Shown one piece after another: positions 1-12,700 of a stretch of DNA of 64,000 nucleotides. A program made the translations under genes and the position numbers. The notes beneath the pieces are model-generated. The model worked only from the letters and a program-made list of their open reading frames with translations, was not told the DNA's origin and did no database searches. How positions within the stretch are numbered: position 1 is the first letter of the stretch; each line of letters begins with the position of its first letter. Source of the stretch: Casuarina equisetifolia (Eukaryota; Streptophyta; Magnoliopsida; Fagales; Casuarinaceae); the NCBI GenBank assembly GCA_028551475.1, contig CM052356.1, positions 23,463,884 through 23,527,883 on the forward strand, written 5' to 3'.

Positions 1-398
1 CTAGCAAATTCTGCTTCCAATCAGGTGAGTTGTTTAGTCCGTGGTTTTTGAAGTCTGGCATATGTTGCGTCGTAATGCATGGACTCTTCTACTTCATATC
101 AATATTGGCCGTTGAGTTGGAGCCACTTGTATCTTAATTTTGGCATGTTCTTTGCAAGTGTTTGTGTTGCCTGGCAAGACACAAATGTGCAGACTTTATA
201 TGCCAAAGCTTTTGTCAACAGCAGGATCTGCTGCTGGAAAGCTGTTTGATAAAGGGCTAAACGTGGTTCATTTAGTAACATATTAGCATCTTCACTGTAT
301 AGAGAGATAAATACATACACGCATATATGTTCTTGTACATATCAGTTGTGTTTTATGTTGTTTTTGAGTTGACTTTACTATATGCGCTTTCTTAACAG
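1..398. other. Probable intron at the left edge of the KTN80 gene
   Basis: The first exon I can assign begins at 399 after a TTAACAG acceptor. A good donor (CAG|GTGAGT) occurs after position 24, but the preceding 24 bases read LANSASNQ in the required phase. That does not fit the conserved WD40 stretch expected just before the WDLTAG motif. I therefore treat this stretch as intron and place the preceding exon outside the window. Confidence 0.5.
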
Positions 399-3300
399 TT
401 GTGGGATCTGACCGCTGGAAAGCTTTTGCATGACTTCAAGTGTCATGATGGCCAGATTCAGTGCATAGATTTTCATCCACATGAGTTTTTGCTTGCAACG
501 GGTTAGTTGATTTTTATTAGTATGTGACAATGTCAATGTCTCTGACTATGCCCCCCATTTTTTTACTTTTTCCCCTTGTATTAGTGTGGCTTATTTGTTT
601 ATTTACCTTTTTGCTGTTGATTTACTTATTGTCTATTCTTTTTCCGGAAAACATATATTATTGTTATTTATTTATCAAAAGCAGCTTTTATTCACAACAT
701 CAAAGCGTTGGAATTCTTTTGGTGGACCAAGAGACCACATCATACTACGTATGTGTTTTTAAAATCAAGTATCTTGAATGGGTCCATGGGTTCCTTGCCC
801 ATTTTGTATATTTCTATAGGTTGATGAATTATAACATGCTTGAGTTTTTTGGTTCTATTCTTAAAACTTCAAAATGTTTATTTGCGATTCTAGATGTGAA
901 GAGATACCTCAAGCTTGTTTGGATGTGGCTTTAAAGAACCTTTGCCTATTAAAAGAAAAAAGAGAAAAAATAATGAGAATATATAAAAGCTTGAATTTGC
1001 TTTGAAGAAGTTGAGAATGAGCTCTTGACCAGGAACTAACAGCTTGTTAGGTTGAGGGATTATGAACTAACATTTGATCATCTTAGATGGTTTTATAGTT
1101 TTTAGTGATGCATACTCTAACTACTTATTTAAGTTATATACTTAAGAGATAATGTTCCAAAACTATCTTGTCATTTGTAAACAAAAATTCTAGTTAACCT
1201 AGAGACTTAGTGGTTTTTTACCTTTTTCTTTTTTCTGCACCCAGTTAATACTGACTTCAGGTAATTTTCTTTATTTTCACGCTTGTGTGCATGACCTAAG
1301 TCAAACAACATTTGTAATACTTTCAAAATGCTTCTGAATGATGTTTTTAGTTTTTTTCTTTTTCCTCACCCAGGTTCAGCTGATAGGACGGTCAAATTTT
1401 GGGACCTTGAAACCTTTGAGCTTATTGGTTCAGCTGGACCTGAGGTATTTCTATTCTTAATTTATTAGTGCTTGTAGATTTGAAGGTCCAAATTGATAAT
1501 CTTAATGCCTTAAATCATCGTATGGGATAGTTTATCTGGGTGATTTATTCCTGGCTATTGCAGACAACTGGAGTTCGTTGTTTGACATTTAATCCTGATG
1601 GGAGGACTCTCTTATGCGGATTGCATGAAACTTTGAAGGTAGCAATAGTAATGGTTCCTCTTATTTTCAAAGGCGACGAACTAAGTTAGCAATAGTTTAT
1701 TAATTATTTATTTTGCTGCATTCTAGGTTTTCTCGTGGGAACCAATCAGATCCCATGATTCTGTGGATGTGGGATGGTCTAGATTGTCAGATCTTAATGT
1801 TCATGAGGGAAAACTTCTTGGCTGCTCGTACAATCAGAGTTGTGTTGGAGTATGGGTTGTAGACATCTCGGTATTATTCTAATTATCTTCATTTTTACCT
1901 GTGAATGGGTCTTTTCTTATCTTTCAAGCACTGTATGTATTAAATCTTAATTTTCAACTGATCTGTTGCTTGCACATTCTTTCTCTTGCACAGCGCATAG
2001 AACCATATGCAATTAATACTATTACCAGATCAAATAGTCATTCAGAATCTAAATCTTCTTCAAGTGGGAATCTATCAGTAAACGATAGCACTGCTAAGGG
2101 CAGTTTGGGTCGGTTATCTGTTTCACAAAACTCAGATCCTTTAGTGAAGGAAACAAAATCTCTTGGAAGATTATCGGTTTCTCAAAGTTCAGATCCTATT
2201 AAGGATCCAAAGGTTTTGGCATGTAAGAACTAATAAATATTCCTTTTACTTAGTGCTTTCCAGTTACTGATTTGAGTTGACAATGCCTTTTGCATTCGCT
2301 TTTTGGAATTTTTATTGTTGGAATCTTGTAATTGTTATGAAACTTCTAATTATCTATAGGTTTTCTTACTGGCGGTTTTTGTTGTGGTTGAAGCCACAGG
2401 AAGTGTACCTGGTACTCCTCATAGGATCAGTTTGAATGCAAGTCCAAAAATAATTCCAGCTAATTCTACAGCAGCTCCTACTGGAACGGCTCCAAAGCGG
2501 AGTTCCACAAAGGCCCAGTCAACAGCTAGTGTTCCAATTGTTAACAAGTTGGATGTGATACCAGTGATTGTCCCAAGAACGAATGTGAGACCAGAACAAG
2601 CAGCTGAGTCCAGAAAAGAAGTTGGTGTAGTTGGAAGAACAACGATGTTCTCTCTGCCATCAAAAACAGCTGACTTCCGGAAGTTTCCCAATAGCAGAGA
2701 TGAAGTGGACAAGCAAGTTGTCTCAGCCCCGCCTGAATCCACAAGCTCTAGGGCTGAATCGTGTAGTGGCACAGATAGGAATATATTTCCTGCAGTTAAA
2801 AGCTCGATCCAAGGAATATCTGCTGCTGACAAGAGCATGAAGGAGGACAGGTTTATTGGATCTGGCAAGCATGAAATGAATTCAACGATTGATCCAACTT
2901 CTAGCTACCACCATGAAACTTGTATGTTTTTAAATCTGTACAATCATAGCTTCAAATCATTTGATTTACAATTCATTTCTTGTTGCTTGCCTGTCAACAT
3001 ATGTTGCCTAACTATTTCTTTTGACTTTTTGCTTTGAGGCTTGACTTGTGTTCTACTTTTTGGCACTTGTCACGATTAGAAGTAAGAATCTTCTTTTGAA
3101 ATTATTGTAACTTGGCCTGATAGCTGCCTTGAGGCTTTGATGGGAATGGCTAGGCAACTGGGAATATGTGGAGGATAGTTAAAAACTACAAATATATAGC
3201 CCCTTGTAAATGGAATTGATGGCACTTAGTCACATGATAATGGGCCCTAAAAGACTTATTCGAAAGCAAATCAAAAGGAAAATAGAATGTATTTAAACAG

Positions 3301-6300
3301 TCGAATAAGAAAACACCTGTTGGACTGGAAGCCAACAACTAGAGGGTGGGGGGCCTTGGAGATAAAATTGCATTTCTGCATTCGCTAATGGAGGGTTAAT
3401 GGCATCTTTTTGACCATTAATTATAGCCTTGGTCCCAAGCCCCTCTGAAATGTCTTTCTGCTGTCAAAGTCTTTGGTTTATTGGATGATTAGTGACCCTC
3501 GCTGAGCATCATTTGGAACTGTCTTGTGTTTACATCTCACTCAAGATCAATTATGCACTTATTGCTTAAACTCTAAATTTTGATGTTCAGATGATACTCG
3601 GGGGCATAAGGCAAGCAGAGATACAAATTCTATGGAAAGTCAAAGAGGAGGTAAAATCTATTCTTCTAGTTGACATTTATCAGTGATCATATGAACTTGA
3701 CTCATGTACTTTCTAAAAAATATTCAGGTAGAGCTCGCTCTCTAGCTGTGAATTGGGAGAAAAGAGAAAGACCTGCTACCTATGAGGGACCTACTTCCGG
3801 TGTTCCTCCTGGCACTGTGTCTGCAGCCAACATGCTTCCTTTTAATGCAGTATGAGTACTTTCAATTGTTTTCTACCTTTTCCTCTCCAACTCATCATCT
3901 TTTGTCTTTTTGAATCATGTCATAGTGATTGATATTGCTATAGTTTTATAGATCATGTCACATTATTGAACTTCTTGATTAGTGTCAGTTTACTAGTGGA
4001 AAAGAAATTAAGAAATTGTTTCATTTTTTCTACAATTGGAAATTATAATTCTGTTTTGCTTCTGTTAGGGCTACTATAATTACTTGGAAAAGTGCAATTC
4101 ATATCTGAAATCATGATGACCTATCAAGTATGATGTATAGTTCAACGGTCTTTACAATTTTCCTTCTTATTCTTATTGATGGGTTTAGCATTTCAACTTC
4201 ACATATTATGACTATGTTCCCAATATGCTGAATGACATACGTGATGTAGATGTAATTGTGTGTTGTCGTTGTTCAGTCCTTATTGTTGCTGCTTTGTCAA
4301 CATCAGCGTCATGGGGATTCTATGATCTCAATTCAAAGATCATTGTATTCCACGTTAGGATGAAAATCTGAATTTCTTTGTTTTTCTTGCTGGAAATATC
4401 CATGTAGCAAGTTCTTTCCCTTTCCTATTGAAAATGCTTATTTTCTCTATCATAATTGCGTATGTGAATCCAGTTGGAAAGTGTCAGAAAAGAAGTTGGT
4501 GCATGTATTGTCCATTCATATTATTTGTCCCACTTAGAAAGGCTAAAAAATGTGGTATGAAAGTGATTGGTACATAGAGTATGTAACGAGATGGAGAACA
4601 TGTATCAATATGATCAGCCTTGCAAATTTTCACTATTCCATTCATATTACTCAAAGCTCAGTGAGGGATTGGTAGCATGATATCTTAAACATAACTTGTA
4701 GATGATTTAGCTTTGGTGCTTTTATAGTTGCGCTCGGTACATCATTTGCTTACTGGCGCAATCTAATTTGTCTTTACAGTTTAAACATAGAGGATATCCT
4801 CCGTCACCAGAGAAAGAAACCGTGTCTGCTAGTGATGAGGATGCTATTGCAGATGTAATGGAGCAACATAATCAATTTGTCAGCTCTATGCAATCTCGTT
4901 CAGCCAAGCTACAGGTGATCTTAAGTGAAGTTTTGCTCATGGTCACTTGGATGTATCTGTTATTATTATTATATATAATTTATGTTCCATTATCAACATT
5001 TTTTTACCGGATACTGGATAAAGGAGGCTAATTTGTCCAGGAATTTCTTAATTTTAAGAAATTCCCCAAAATAAATAAGTAAAGCTTTTGGTATCATGGG
5101 TATCAAACTAAAATAGCCATCACCTGTAAACATTGACATGGGTTGATTGAGAAAAAGAAAGTTATATGGGTTTGCTGGAGGGTAAAAGATGCAAGAATAG
5201 AAGAGCATGATGGTAGGTTATGGTTAGTGGTCTTGGAGATTGGTATACTGATTTGTGTATAAATGCATACTTCTGCAATTTGGATATCCAGCCCACATAC
5301 CATTAGAGAAACTTTTTTGTTGTCTGTTTGTTTTGTTTTGCATATATTTATATCTTTCGCATGTAATATGCAACATGGTTTTGTTCTCAGGTGCTTCTTA
5401 AGTTTATATGTATTAGACAAAATTTCGTTTAGTCCTTATATGCAACTTTAGTTTGCCAGAAGCAACAGTGGATTAATTTCCTAGAGGGTAAAAGTAATCT
5501 CTCCGTATATGTCATTGCATAGGTGACTTATGACTTCATGTTTTCTATTCTTTCTCCTTGATGGTTGTTACTGCCAGGGGTTTTCCACTGTCTGTTATCC
5601 TTGAAACAAACTTCTGATCATATAAATCCACTCAAATTATATTATTTTGTGCTCAGAATATCTTTCCGGAAGCTTTTCTTGTTAAAAGCCTCTCAATCTG
5701 TTGCTATATTCTATGGTAATACTGGCCTTGCACTAGAAGGTTGCACGTGCTGAACGATCTTGAAGCTATGACCCCTAACTTTCACCCCATTTTTGGGGTT
5801 AGGAACTCCAGTCGAGTCAAAGCTTATTGGCCTTGATAACATAGACCTCTTCTAATTCTTTATTACGAATTGGAAATGCTTTGGGTTTTTAGTTTTCTGT
5901 TATATCTTTTTGAGGAAGTTTTAGATTTGGCTTATGGTAATTATGTTTATTTGCATTGGAAAATTACTGAACCTCCTCATCTTATTATTTGCAGGTGGTT
6001 TATAGATATTGGGAAAGACGTGATGTTAAGGGGGTCATTGGTGCAATGGAGAAAATGGCTGATCATGCAGTAAGTAAAGTCTGCTTTATTGTCTCACTGC
6101 TATTTTCTTCTTTCCTTTGTGTTACATTGGATGTGGAGGGAAATCTTTTATGGCACCAATATCTGTAGTTATTTTATTTGTTCCTGATAACTATTAATTG
6201 TAGGTTGTTGCCGATGTAGTTAGCATTATGACAGACAAAATTGACATTGTCACACTGGATATTTGCGCTTGTCTTCTGCCACTTCTCACATGCCTTCTTG

Positions 6301-9016
6301 AAAGTGACATGGATAGGTAAGAGTTCTCTAGTTGTGTTTTGTTTCTGGTTTCTGATGTTTTCAATATCACTAGCAATTTTATACATGCCCACTATGCAGA
6401 ACTGTCTGGTTTTTCAATTAGACTACCATACTATACTTGCATATATACAAAGCAAATGGTCAGAGTCTTGGTTTCGTGTAATCTCATGAAAGGATCAGAT
6501 AATGTTACTATTTCTTGTTCAACATATTCTTGGGCATCCAATTTACTACTGGTTTTTTGTACCTGTTACAAGGATAGATCCAGTTCTTACTAGGAAACAA
6601 TTCTTTTCCCTTCTCCTTTGAAGAGAACTTATAAGGAACCATTTTGTTAGCTTGGCATGCACTCACAATTTAAGGCTTTGTAGCTGACTTTTGTGAATCG
6701 CCATTTATGAGTTGATATTAAAATTGAAATGTTAAATTTCAATCTTGACTCTTGAAGTATCATTTACTATTAATATACACTTATGAGATAATTGGCAATT
6801 CCGTAGATGTCATTTTAATCAACACGTTTTGAATTCACAAACATAAAGAATCTAGTGAATAATTTTTTGTGCATTTCCAAGGCTAGAATAGAAGCATCTG
6901 CTGTAAAAGAGAGGAAATCTTTATTCAGTCACGAGATTAACTATTCTAACAAGATATCTAGTAGCAGTGACCAGTGAATTTAGTAAAGCCCTTTCATTCA
7001 GAGATTGGATTTGCGGTCAATACTTAGGTTTATTACTAAGAAGGCTAGCTTAGGATAATGGAGGATTTTGAGTTGAAACAACATGAGAAAACTAACAATA
7101 AAATTCATTAGATACTTTTTATGAATGTCAACTAAGTATCGTTAGTAAATTGCTCCCGGTTGTTCAATCATTTGATAACTAGAGTCATTCTTTGATAAAT
7201 GATCACTATGAATCAGACTCAATAGAATTTGATCAATCCTTTTTTCTGTCATTAAGGTGGAGAACTGAACCAAGAATTCTCTTTCTTTATCATCAATTGA
7301 ATCACTGTTCGAGATCCAGGATTCTATTTTTTCATCAATCCAATCACCGTTCACGTTTTTTCTTTTTCTTATCAATGAATAGATCTCTTTACTGGGAGTG
7401 TGAACATTATTCTGGGATCTTTTATGCTAATTGATACTTGTGTTTGTGTTTGGGTTTGGGTTTGGATTTGGATTTTGGGGTTTTATTTAGACTTGAAACA
7501 GATTTAACTGAAGTATGTTGAATCAAGTAGTAGTAGGATAATTAAATGAGAAAATTCATAAATCTTGGAATCTCGCCTGGAAGACTTTCAATTGAGTCTC
7601 ACCATTAGAGGAAGGGAATAGCTGAAAACTTATTAACTCAGTTTTAATTGCTCTTACAATGCTTACTGGTATGTTGGCATACTCGCTGCAAAAGAAGAAT
7701 CAATTCCTTCGGGGGAACTGCATTTTTATTCCCAACACAAAACTCCAATTGTAAAATGAAACATAAGAAGAATCAAAATTTGTTTAATTCATAATTAAAC
7801 ATCTTTGAAATTCGACACAACAATCAAATCAAAAAGACCAGAGTTCCCGTTAAACTAAAATATGATTTTTCTTTGTTGTCTTCTCCTTTGTTTGGGACCG
7901 GTCTGTCGCTGGTTGTCACTGTAGTCCCCAGTTTTACTTACCATCATAGACTGGAGTAGGATGATGCAAGTACTCACTGAAGCGTGGACACTAGATTGGG
8001 AAGGCCGTGTGAGAGCTAGTATCCAACCTGCAGTTGTTGGGCTCCGTATGTGGGTTACCTTTTCAATGATTCTCCATTGCTCCTTTTACATTCTGATATC
8101 TCACTGAACTGACTTTTAGTGTTCAATTTTCTAATCAATCCTGACTGATTGGGAACAAAATTTCTGTATCTAAAGATGACCCAGGAAAGACTTACCATGC
8201 TGTTGAATGAATAATTTATTCTTTTGGTTGAGTGGTTTTTGTCATCTTATTGATATATTTGCTTAAAACTAGATGGATGCATGTTATAACTGTTATAACT
8301 TGTAGAATTGTCTTCTAGACAACAGGGCAAAAAGGAGAAGCTGCTGTTTTCATTTTGTTGAGTTGAATACCCTTAATGTCCCCTTGTAGGGGGCAATCAT
8401 CTATACTACTAGTCAATAACCTTAGATTTTGCAGTCTTTACTCTGGGAAAAAGCCACTGAATGGTTCCCCATGTTTCTTGCTTTTGTTCTTAAACTTTTA
8501 CACGTTTAAGAGTGCCTAGTTCACATCTGCAATCAATCTTTGAGTTGCCAGTATTTAACTGTCTGAATATAATTAGGCATCTAAGCATCTCTTTGGACAT
8601 GCTGCTTAAGTTGGTCAGAGTATTTGGTTCAGTTATCTATTCAGCAATATCCGCATCATCATCCGTTGGTGTAGATATTGAGGCAGAGAAAAGGTGCGTT
8701 TGGCTTAATCTACATGTTTCCTTTCTTCATTCTCCAGTATTAAGATGCTCAGCATTGTTTCTTCTATTGGAACCATAGGCTGGAGCGATGCAACTCATGC
8801 TTCATAGAGCTTGAAAAAGTCAAACGCTGCCTACCTGCCCTAACCAGGTGCCTAACATAATTTCTTTACTTTGCTTGACTGCTTTTTATATCATTATTTA
8901 CTAATATGGGAGATACTATTTTTTGCATTTGGTTTCTTTCCTTTACCCATAGAAGAGGGGGATCGGTTTCGAAGTCTGCGCAGGAATTAAATCTTGCTCT
9001 CCAGGAAGTTTCATGA
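399..9016 (+). CDS. KTN80: Katanin p80 WD40-repeat subunit (KTN80), 5' part outside the window
   Basis: This is the regulatory subunit of the microtubule-severing ATPase katanin; p80 targets the p60 subunit to cortical microtubule branch and crossover sites. Fourteen exons fit GT-AG and phase rules: 399-501, 1374-1444, 1564-1638, 1727-1870, 1994-2222, 2394-2921, 3591-3650, 3728-3849, 4780-4914, 5995-6069, 6204-6316, 8577-8693, 8779-8847 and 8953-9016 (TGA). They give 634 residues. The N-terminal part holds WD40 repeats ([31 protein letters not shown], then a SWEP block). A Ser-rich linker with repeated LGRLSVSQ motifs follows. The C-terminal con80 domain, which binds p60, starts near MEQHNQFV and includes [19 protein letters not shown]. 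The first WD repeats are missing because the window starts inside the gene. The 2.26-kb intron 6317-8576 carries a plastid ycf2 fragment. The exon 5 donor at 2222 was chosen over the one at 2212 because it joins in phase to STGSVPGTP, as I remember in orthologues. Confidence 0.93.
7142..7400 (-). pseudogene. ycf2: Plastid ycf2 fragment inserted in a KTN80 intron (NUPT)
   Basis: On the minus strand a stretch of 77 open codons contains [29 protein letters not shown] and [16 protein letters not shown] recognise these as an internal part of the large plastid protein Ycf2. Similarity seems to run from about 7145 to 7400 and stops at the edges, with no start codon and none of the rest of the roughly 2,000-codon gene. 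It lies antisense in the 6317-8576 intron of KTN80, so it cannot be an exon of that gene. It is best read as nuclear DNA of plastid origin. The exact ends are estimates. Confidence 0.88.
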
Positions 9017-9789
9017 GAAGTACAGTATGGAAGTGCATATCTTTTTGGCCTCGCTTGAAAATCTTTTGTTGCGTTGGGGTTGTTACCGGCTCCTGAAGGC
9101 TGAAACCCGTGTTGATGCAACCCCCTAATACTTTGACACGGTCAAGTCTAGTCCTGGTGTTCTCCGCCGTACATGTACATTCATGTTAACTGGAGGCATT
9201 AACAACTTGCTAATTCTACTGCATATGATGCAACTGGGAGGCTTTTGTATACGCGACCATTCATGGTGCTTATTGCATAGCTTTGCCAATGGAGAGGATG
9301 CTTGGTTGAGAAGATGCTGTTATTTTTTACACTAACCCAATATCTCATTGAATTGTAACTTTGGATTTCGCTAGGTACTAATTAAATTTTTAAATTGTCT
9401 TCTAAAAGACTGACAGTGATGTAAGAGTTGTCCAAATGCCTTCCTGTGATTAGTGTTCTTAACTAGTTAATTTTCTGATATATCTTGCCCTTTATTTACC
9501 TTTGTCTCCCATGGTGAACAAGAAAATTAAGCGAATTCCACCATTCCCGTTTTCAAATTGGGGAGGGAGGTTGGGTGAAGTTCAGGGACACCGATTGTGT
9601 ATATGCCTAATTGAAGAGGGGGTTTCAGGAGTGTAAGTTGGATATAGAAGTAAAGAAATTGTCCCCTACCATTCTTTAACAGGACAATCAAGGTACACCC
9701 TCTCATCTGCCTAAAAGACTTCGAAGGCTTAAAAGAAATGCCGCTGTACAGTGTCAAAGTGCATAAACCGTATATGATCCCAATTGATT
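9017..9789. other. Convergent intergenic region between KTN80 and the DUF3531 gene
   Basis: About 770 bp separate the KTN80 stop from the stop of the opposite-strand DUF3531 gene. The stretch presumably holds both 3' UTRs. I see no gene, RNA or repeat here. The small open frames lack recognisable protein similarity. Confidence 0.6.
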
Positions 9790-12700
9790 TCAGATCTTGA
9801 AGTACTTATATCCGTACTCGGGGTTTGTCATTCCCTCTTCCCAGTCTCCCATGCAACGCCCGCCAAACACTATCTGTTGAATGCCTAAATAACTGCACCA
9901 AGAAAAAGACCAAAAGTGAGTAATTACTCAGGAGTCGGCCTTTTCTTCATGTAATCCTCTTCTTCATTGTGGCTTACTCTGAACTCAAAACCGTCAGGCA
10001 ATTGAGGAGCACATCGATGGCGAAATAATCACAAGTACCAAGGTCTACCCTGTTATACATATATCTGAATTAGATCACTTACATGGAAGATGGTATGAAC
10101 CGAAGTTAACACCAAAGCAACTAAGTTCTGAAGGTCATACCAAACACGACCCCAGTTGTCCTGAAACTCAACATCACTGATATCATGAAACGAAGATGGC
10201 ATCACATCAAAACCCTTCTTTGCATCGTACAGGGGATTGTAGTCCATTGATGAATTTGCCAGCTGTCATCCATTTGAGATTAACATGTTTTCAATCTTTC
10301 TTCACAAAGCGACAGCTAAAACTTGGGGCATATGAGCTAATGATGAGGTAATGCAAGGCAAAGATAACACAAGGCCAACAATTTACTACATTATGCTAAA
10401 GGTAATAGGATAACAAGCTCAATTTAATTTCAAAGAATTCCTGCATACCACAAACCTCATGAATTGTAATCAGATCTTGCTTAGAAAACTAACAAGAAGA
10501 ACAACTATACCCTGAATCATGCAGCAGGAACCCAACGCAGACAACCGTGTGATGTCAAAGTTGGACGTTAAAGACCAAAGCAAATAATAAGGCATAATTT
10601 TTTCAGTTAGCTCACTGGTTCTTTTTTCATTGAAAGCTATGCCAGGTTAGGTTGGCAAGAGAAGAGAAACCAGAAAATGAAGTCTTTAAGACTGGCCATT
10701 TTTTCCCCTCAATCTTTCAACAACCACATAGGCATTTTGTAATAAGATCAGAGACAAATGTCAAATTCGTTTTGTAAGTGATAAAAGTTCCATTATTTAA
10801 CTAAGTATTACTCTAATAACTCCAAAACAACCCTTGTCTGTAAACTGTAGAACATTTTAGAAGCAACTAAGATCCATATGTATCAGGCAAGTACGTATGT
10901 GGAAAGCCTGTGGAAATAGCTATAGATAATTTGCTCAAGTAAGAATAACCCATGTAGATTCTGAACATCGTAAGTGGCTCATGGTTGATATTCATTGCTG
11001 ATTCTTGAGTACCATCCAGCTTTTTTTATCAAAGAATCACGACTGAATACCATGAGGTTCCAAAAACGTATCCATGGCTTCCCAACCAAGCCCCAGGTCC
11101 AAATTGCCAATTAGGCTAACTTATTTCGGAATCCTTGATAAAGATGAAAATTCATAGATTCCACAGTATGAATGAGGGAATAAATATTATGATTACAAAC
11201 ACCTATACTCATATCAACAAAAGATTACAGAAATGTGAAACTGAACAAGAACAAAAGCTTGGCAATTTGTGAATATCAGAGCACAAAAAGCACCCAGAGA
11301 CAAACAAAAGTTTGAAAATATAGCAAGTTAAAGTGACAGGAAATAACATGCAAAGAAATATAGCCAAACCTGCAGGTTAGCTGAATTAAAAGCACCCATC
11401 CGCCCCATAACATACCATGACTGAATTACCTGCATATCCTTCCTTAAATAAGTAGTTGTAGCATATGTAAAAATTGTTACACGAAAGCTAGAAACAAAGA
11501 GAACTGCAGATCCTTACATTTTTAACCACGTAAGTGGCAATGGACATAACCTAGTGAGAATGTTATTGCATAAGATACTTACACTACCAATAAGATCAAC
11601 ATCCCGATCAGATGGTGATCCATAAAATTCAAACCATATGAAGGAATCAAGAGGATTGAAGCTGTCAACCACCAAAAGAGGGTTAGAAAGAAATAGAGAG
11701 AAATAAAGGGGGGGAAAGGAAAAATATATGGCACCATATAAACATAGGTTGACTTAATTTACCCATTAATTATTCTGGAAAAGTCAACTGAAATGAATTA
11801 TAAAAATCATTTATGCTTATAATTTTACTGAATGGAACTTCTCCTCTAATGTAGTTCTAAATGGCTAAGGAACAATATCCTGGTCATGATTAGTCTTCAT
11901 CAATTTTGTAGTATAAGATCAGTTTAACAACATGGAATGTGTTTCAAGAGGGACTTGTTAACTTAAGTCTATGACATTTTTAAGTATCATGGAATGAAAA
12001 ATAGGCATCACTGTCAATATGTAACAATGTTGACAGAGTATTATGCATTTAGATTGATAAGTCTATAACTTGTTTGGATTATTGCCTACTGGCTGATATA
12101 AGCTTGAATTATATCCCCACCAGATCCATAGAAAAACCACAAATGTGAAGCATATATCCGGGAAAGATGAATTGTCACTTAAAATTCAATTAATGAAAAC
12201 ACACTAAACACCTTATAGGAATCTCAAGATATATCCCAACTGAAGACATTTGCAAATATTTCCTTCCTCGTCATGTATGAAAACTTCTGGTTTACCTACT
12301 TTCAAAATTTATGTTTGGAAAGAATCAACTCTTATGGAAGAGAAATGGATGACAAAGAACAAGAGATATTCTAAGAATACAGAGTTAAACAAAAAGAGGT
12401 GGACTTAAAGGAAAAAGATAATTCAATAAACTGACAGAATCAACCAATAAAATACATATCTTCCATCTTTCAATTGAAATCTTGTTTTCTAAACCTTGAT
12501 AGTGTAAGTCTTTTGGAGAAGTAAAGTCTAGCTTGCGCTTAACATCCATATTTTCTCAACATAGTAAATCAGATACGTGTAGTCACATGAGGTAAGACAG
12601 AGACAGAGACAGAGACGCGCGGAGAGAGAAAAGGAGCAGACAGGTATGTTTTAACTGAAGTAGCTTACTCTCTAAAGCTGACTTTGAAGGAAAGGATGGA

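Noticed and set aside
1..24. Exon ending at a perfect CAG|GTGAGT donor
   Set aside because: In the phase needed to join 399 it reads LANSASNQ, which does not match the conserved WD40 sequence expected before WDLTAG. Left as intron.
2419..2868. 149-codon minus-strand frame opposite the KTN80 linker exon
   Set aside because: It is a mirror of the coding exon 2394-2921, with no similarity of its own.
7440..7482. Telomere-like TTTGGG repeats
   Set aside because: The unit is TTTGGG/TTTGGA, not the plant TTTAGGG, with only a few copies. Treated as low-complexity sequence.
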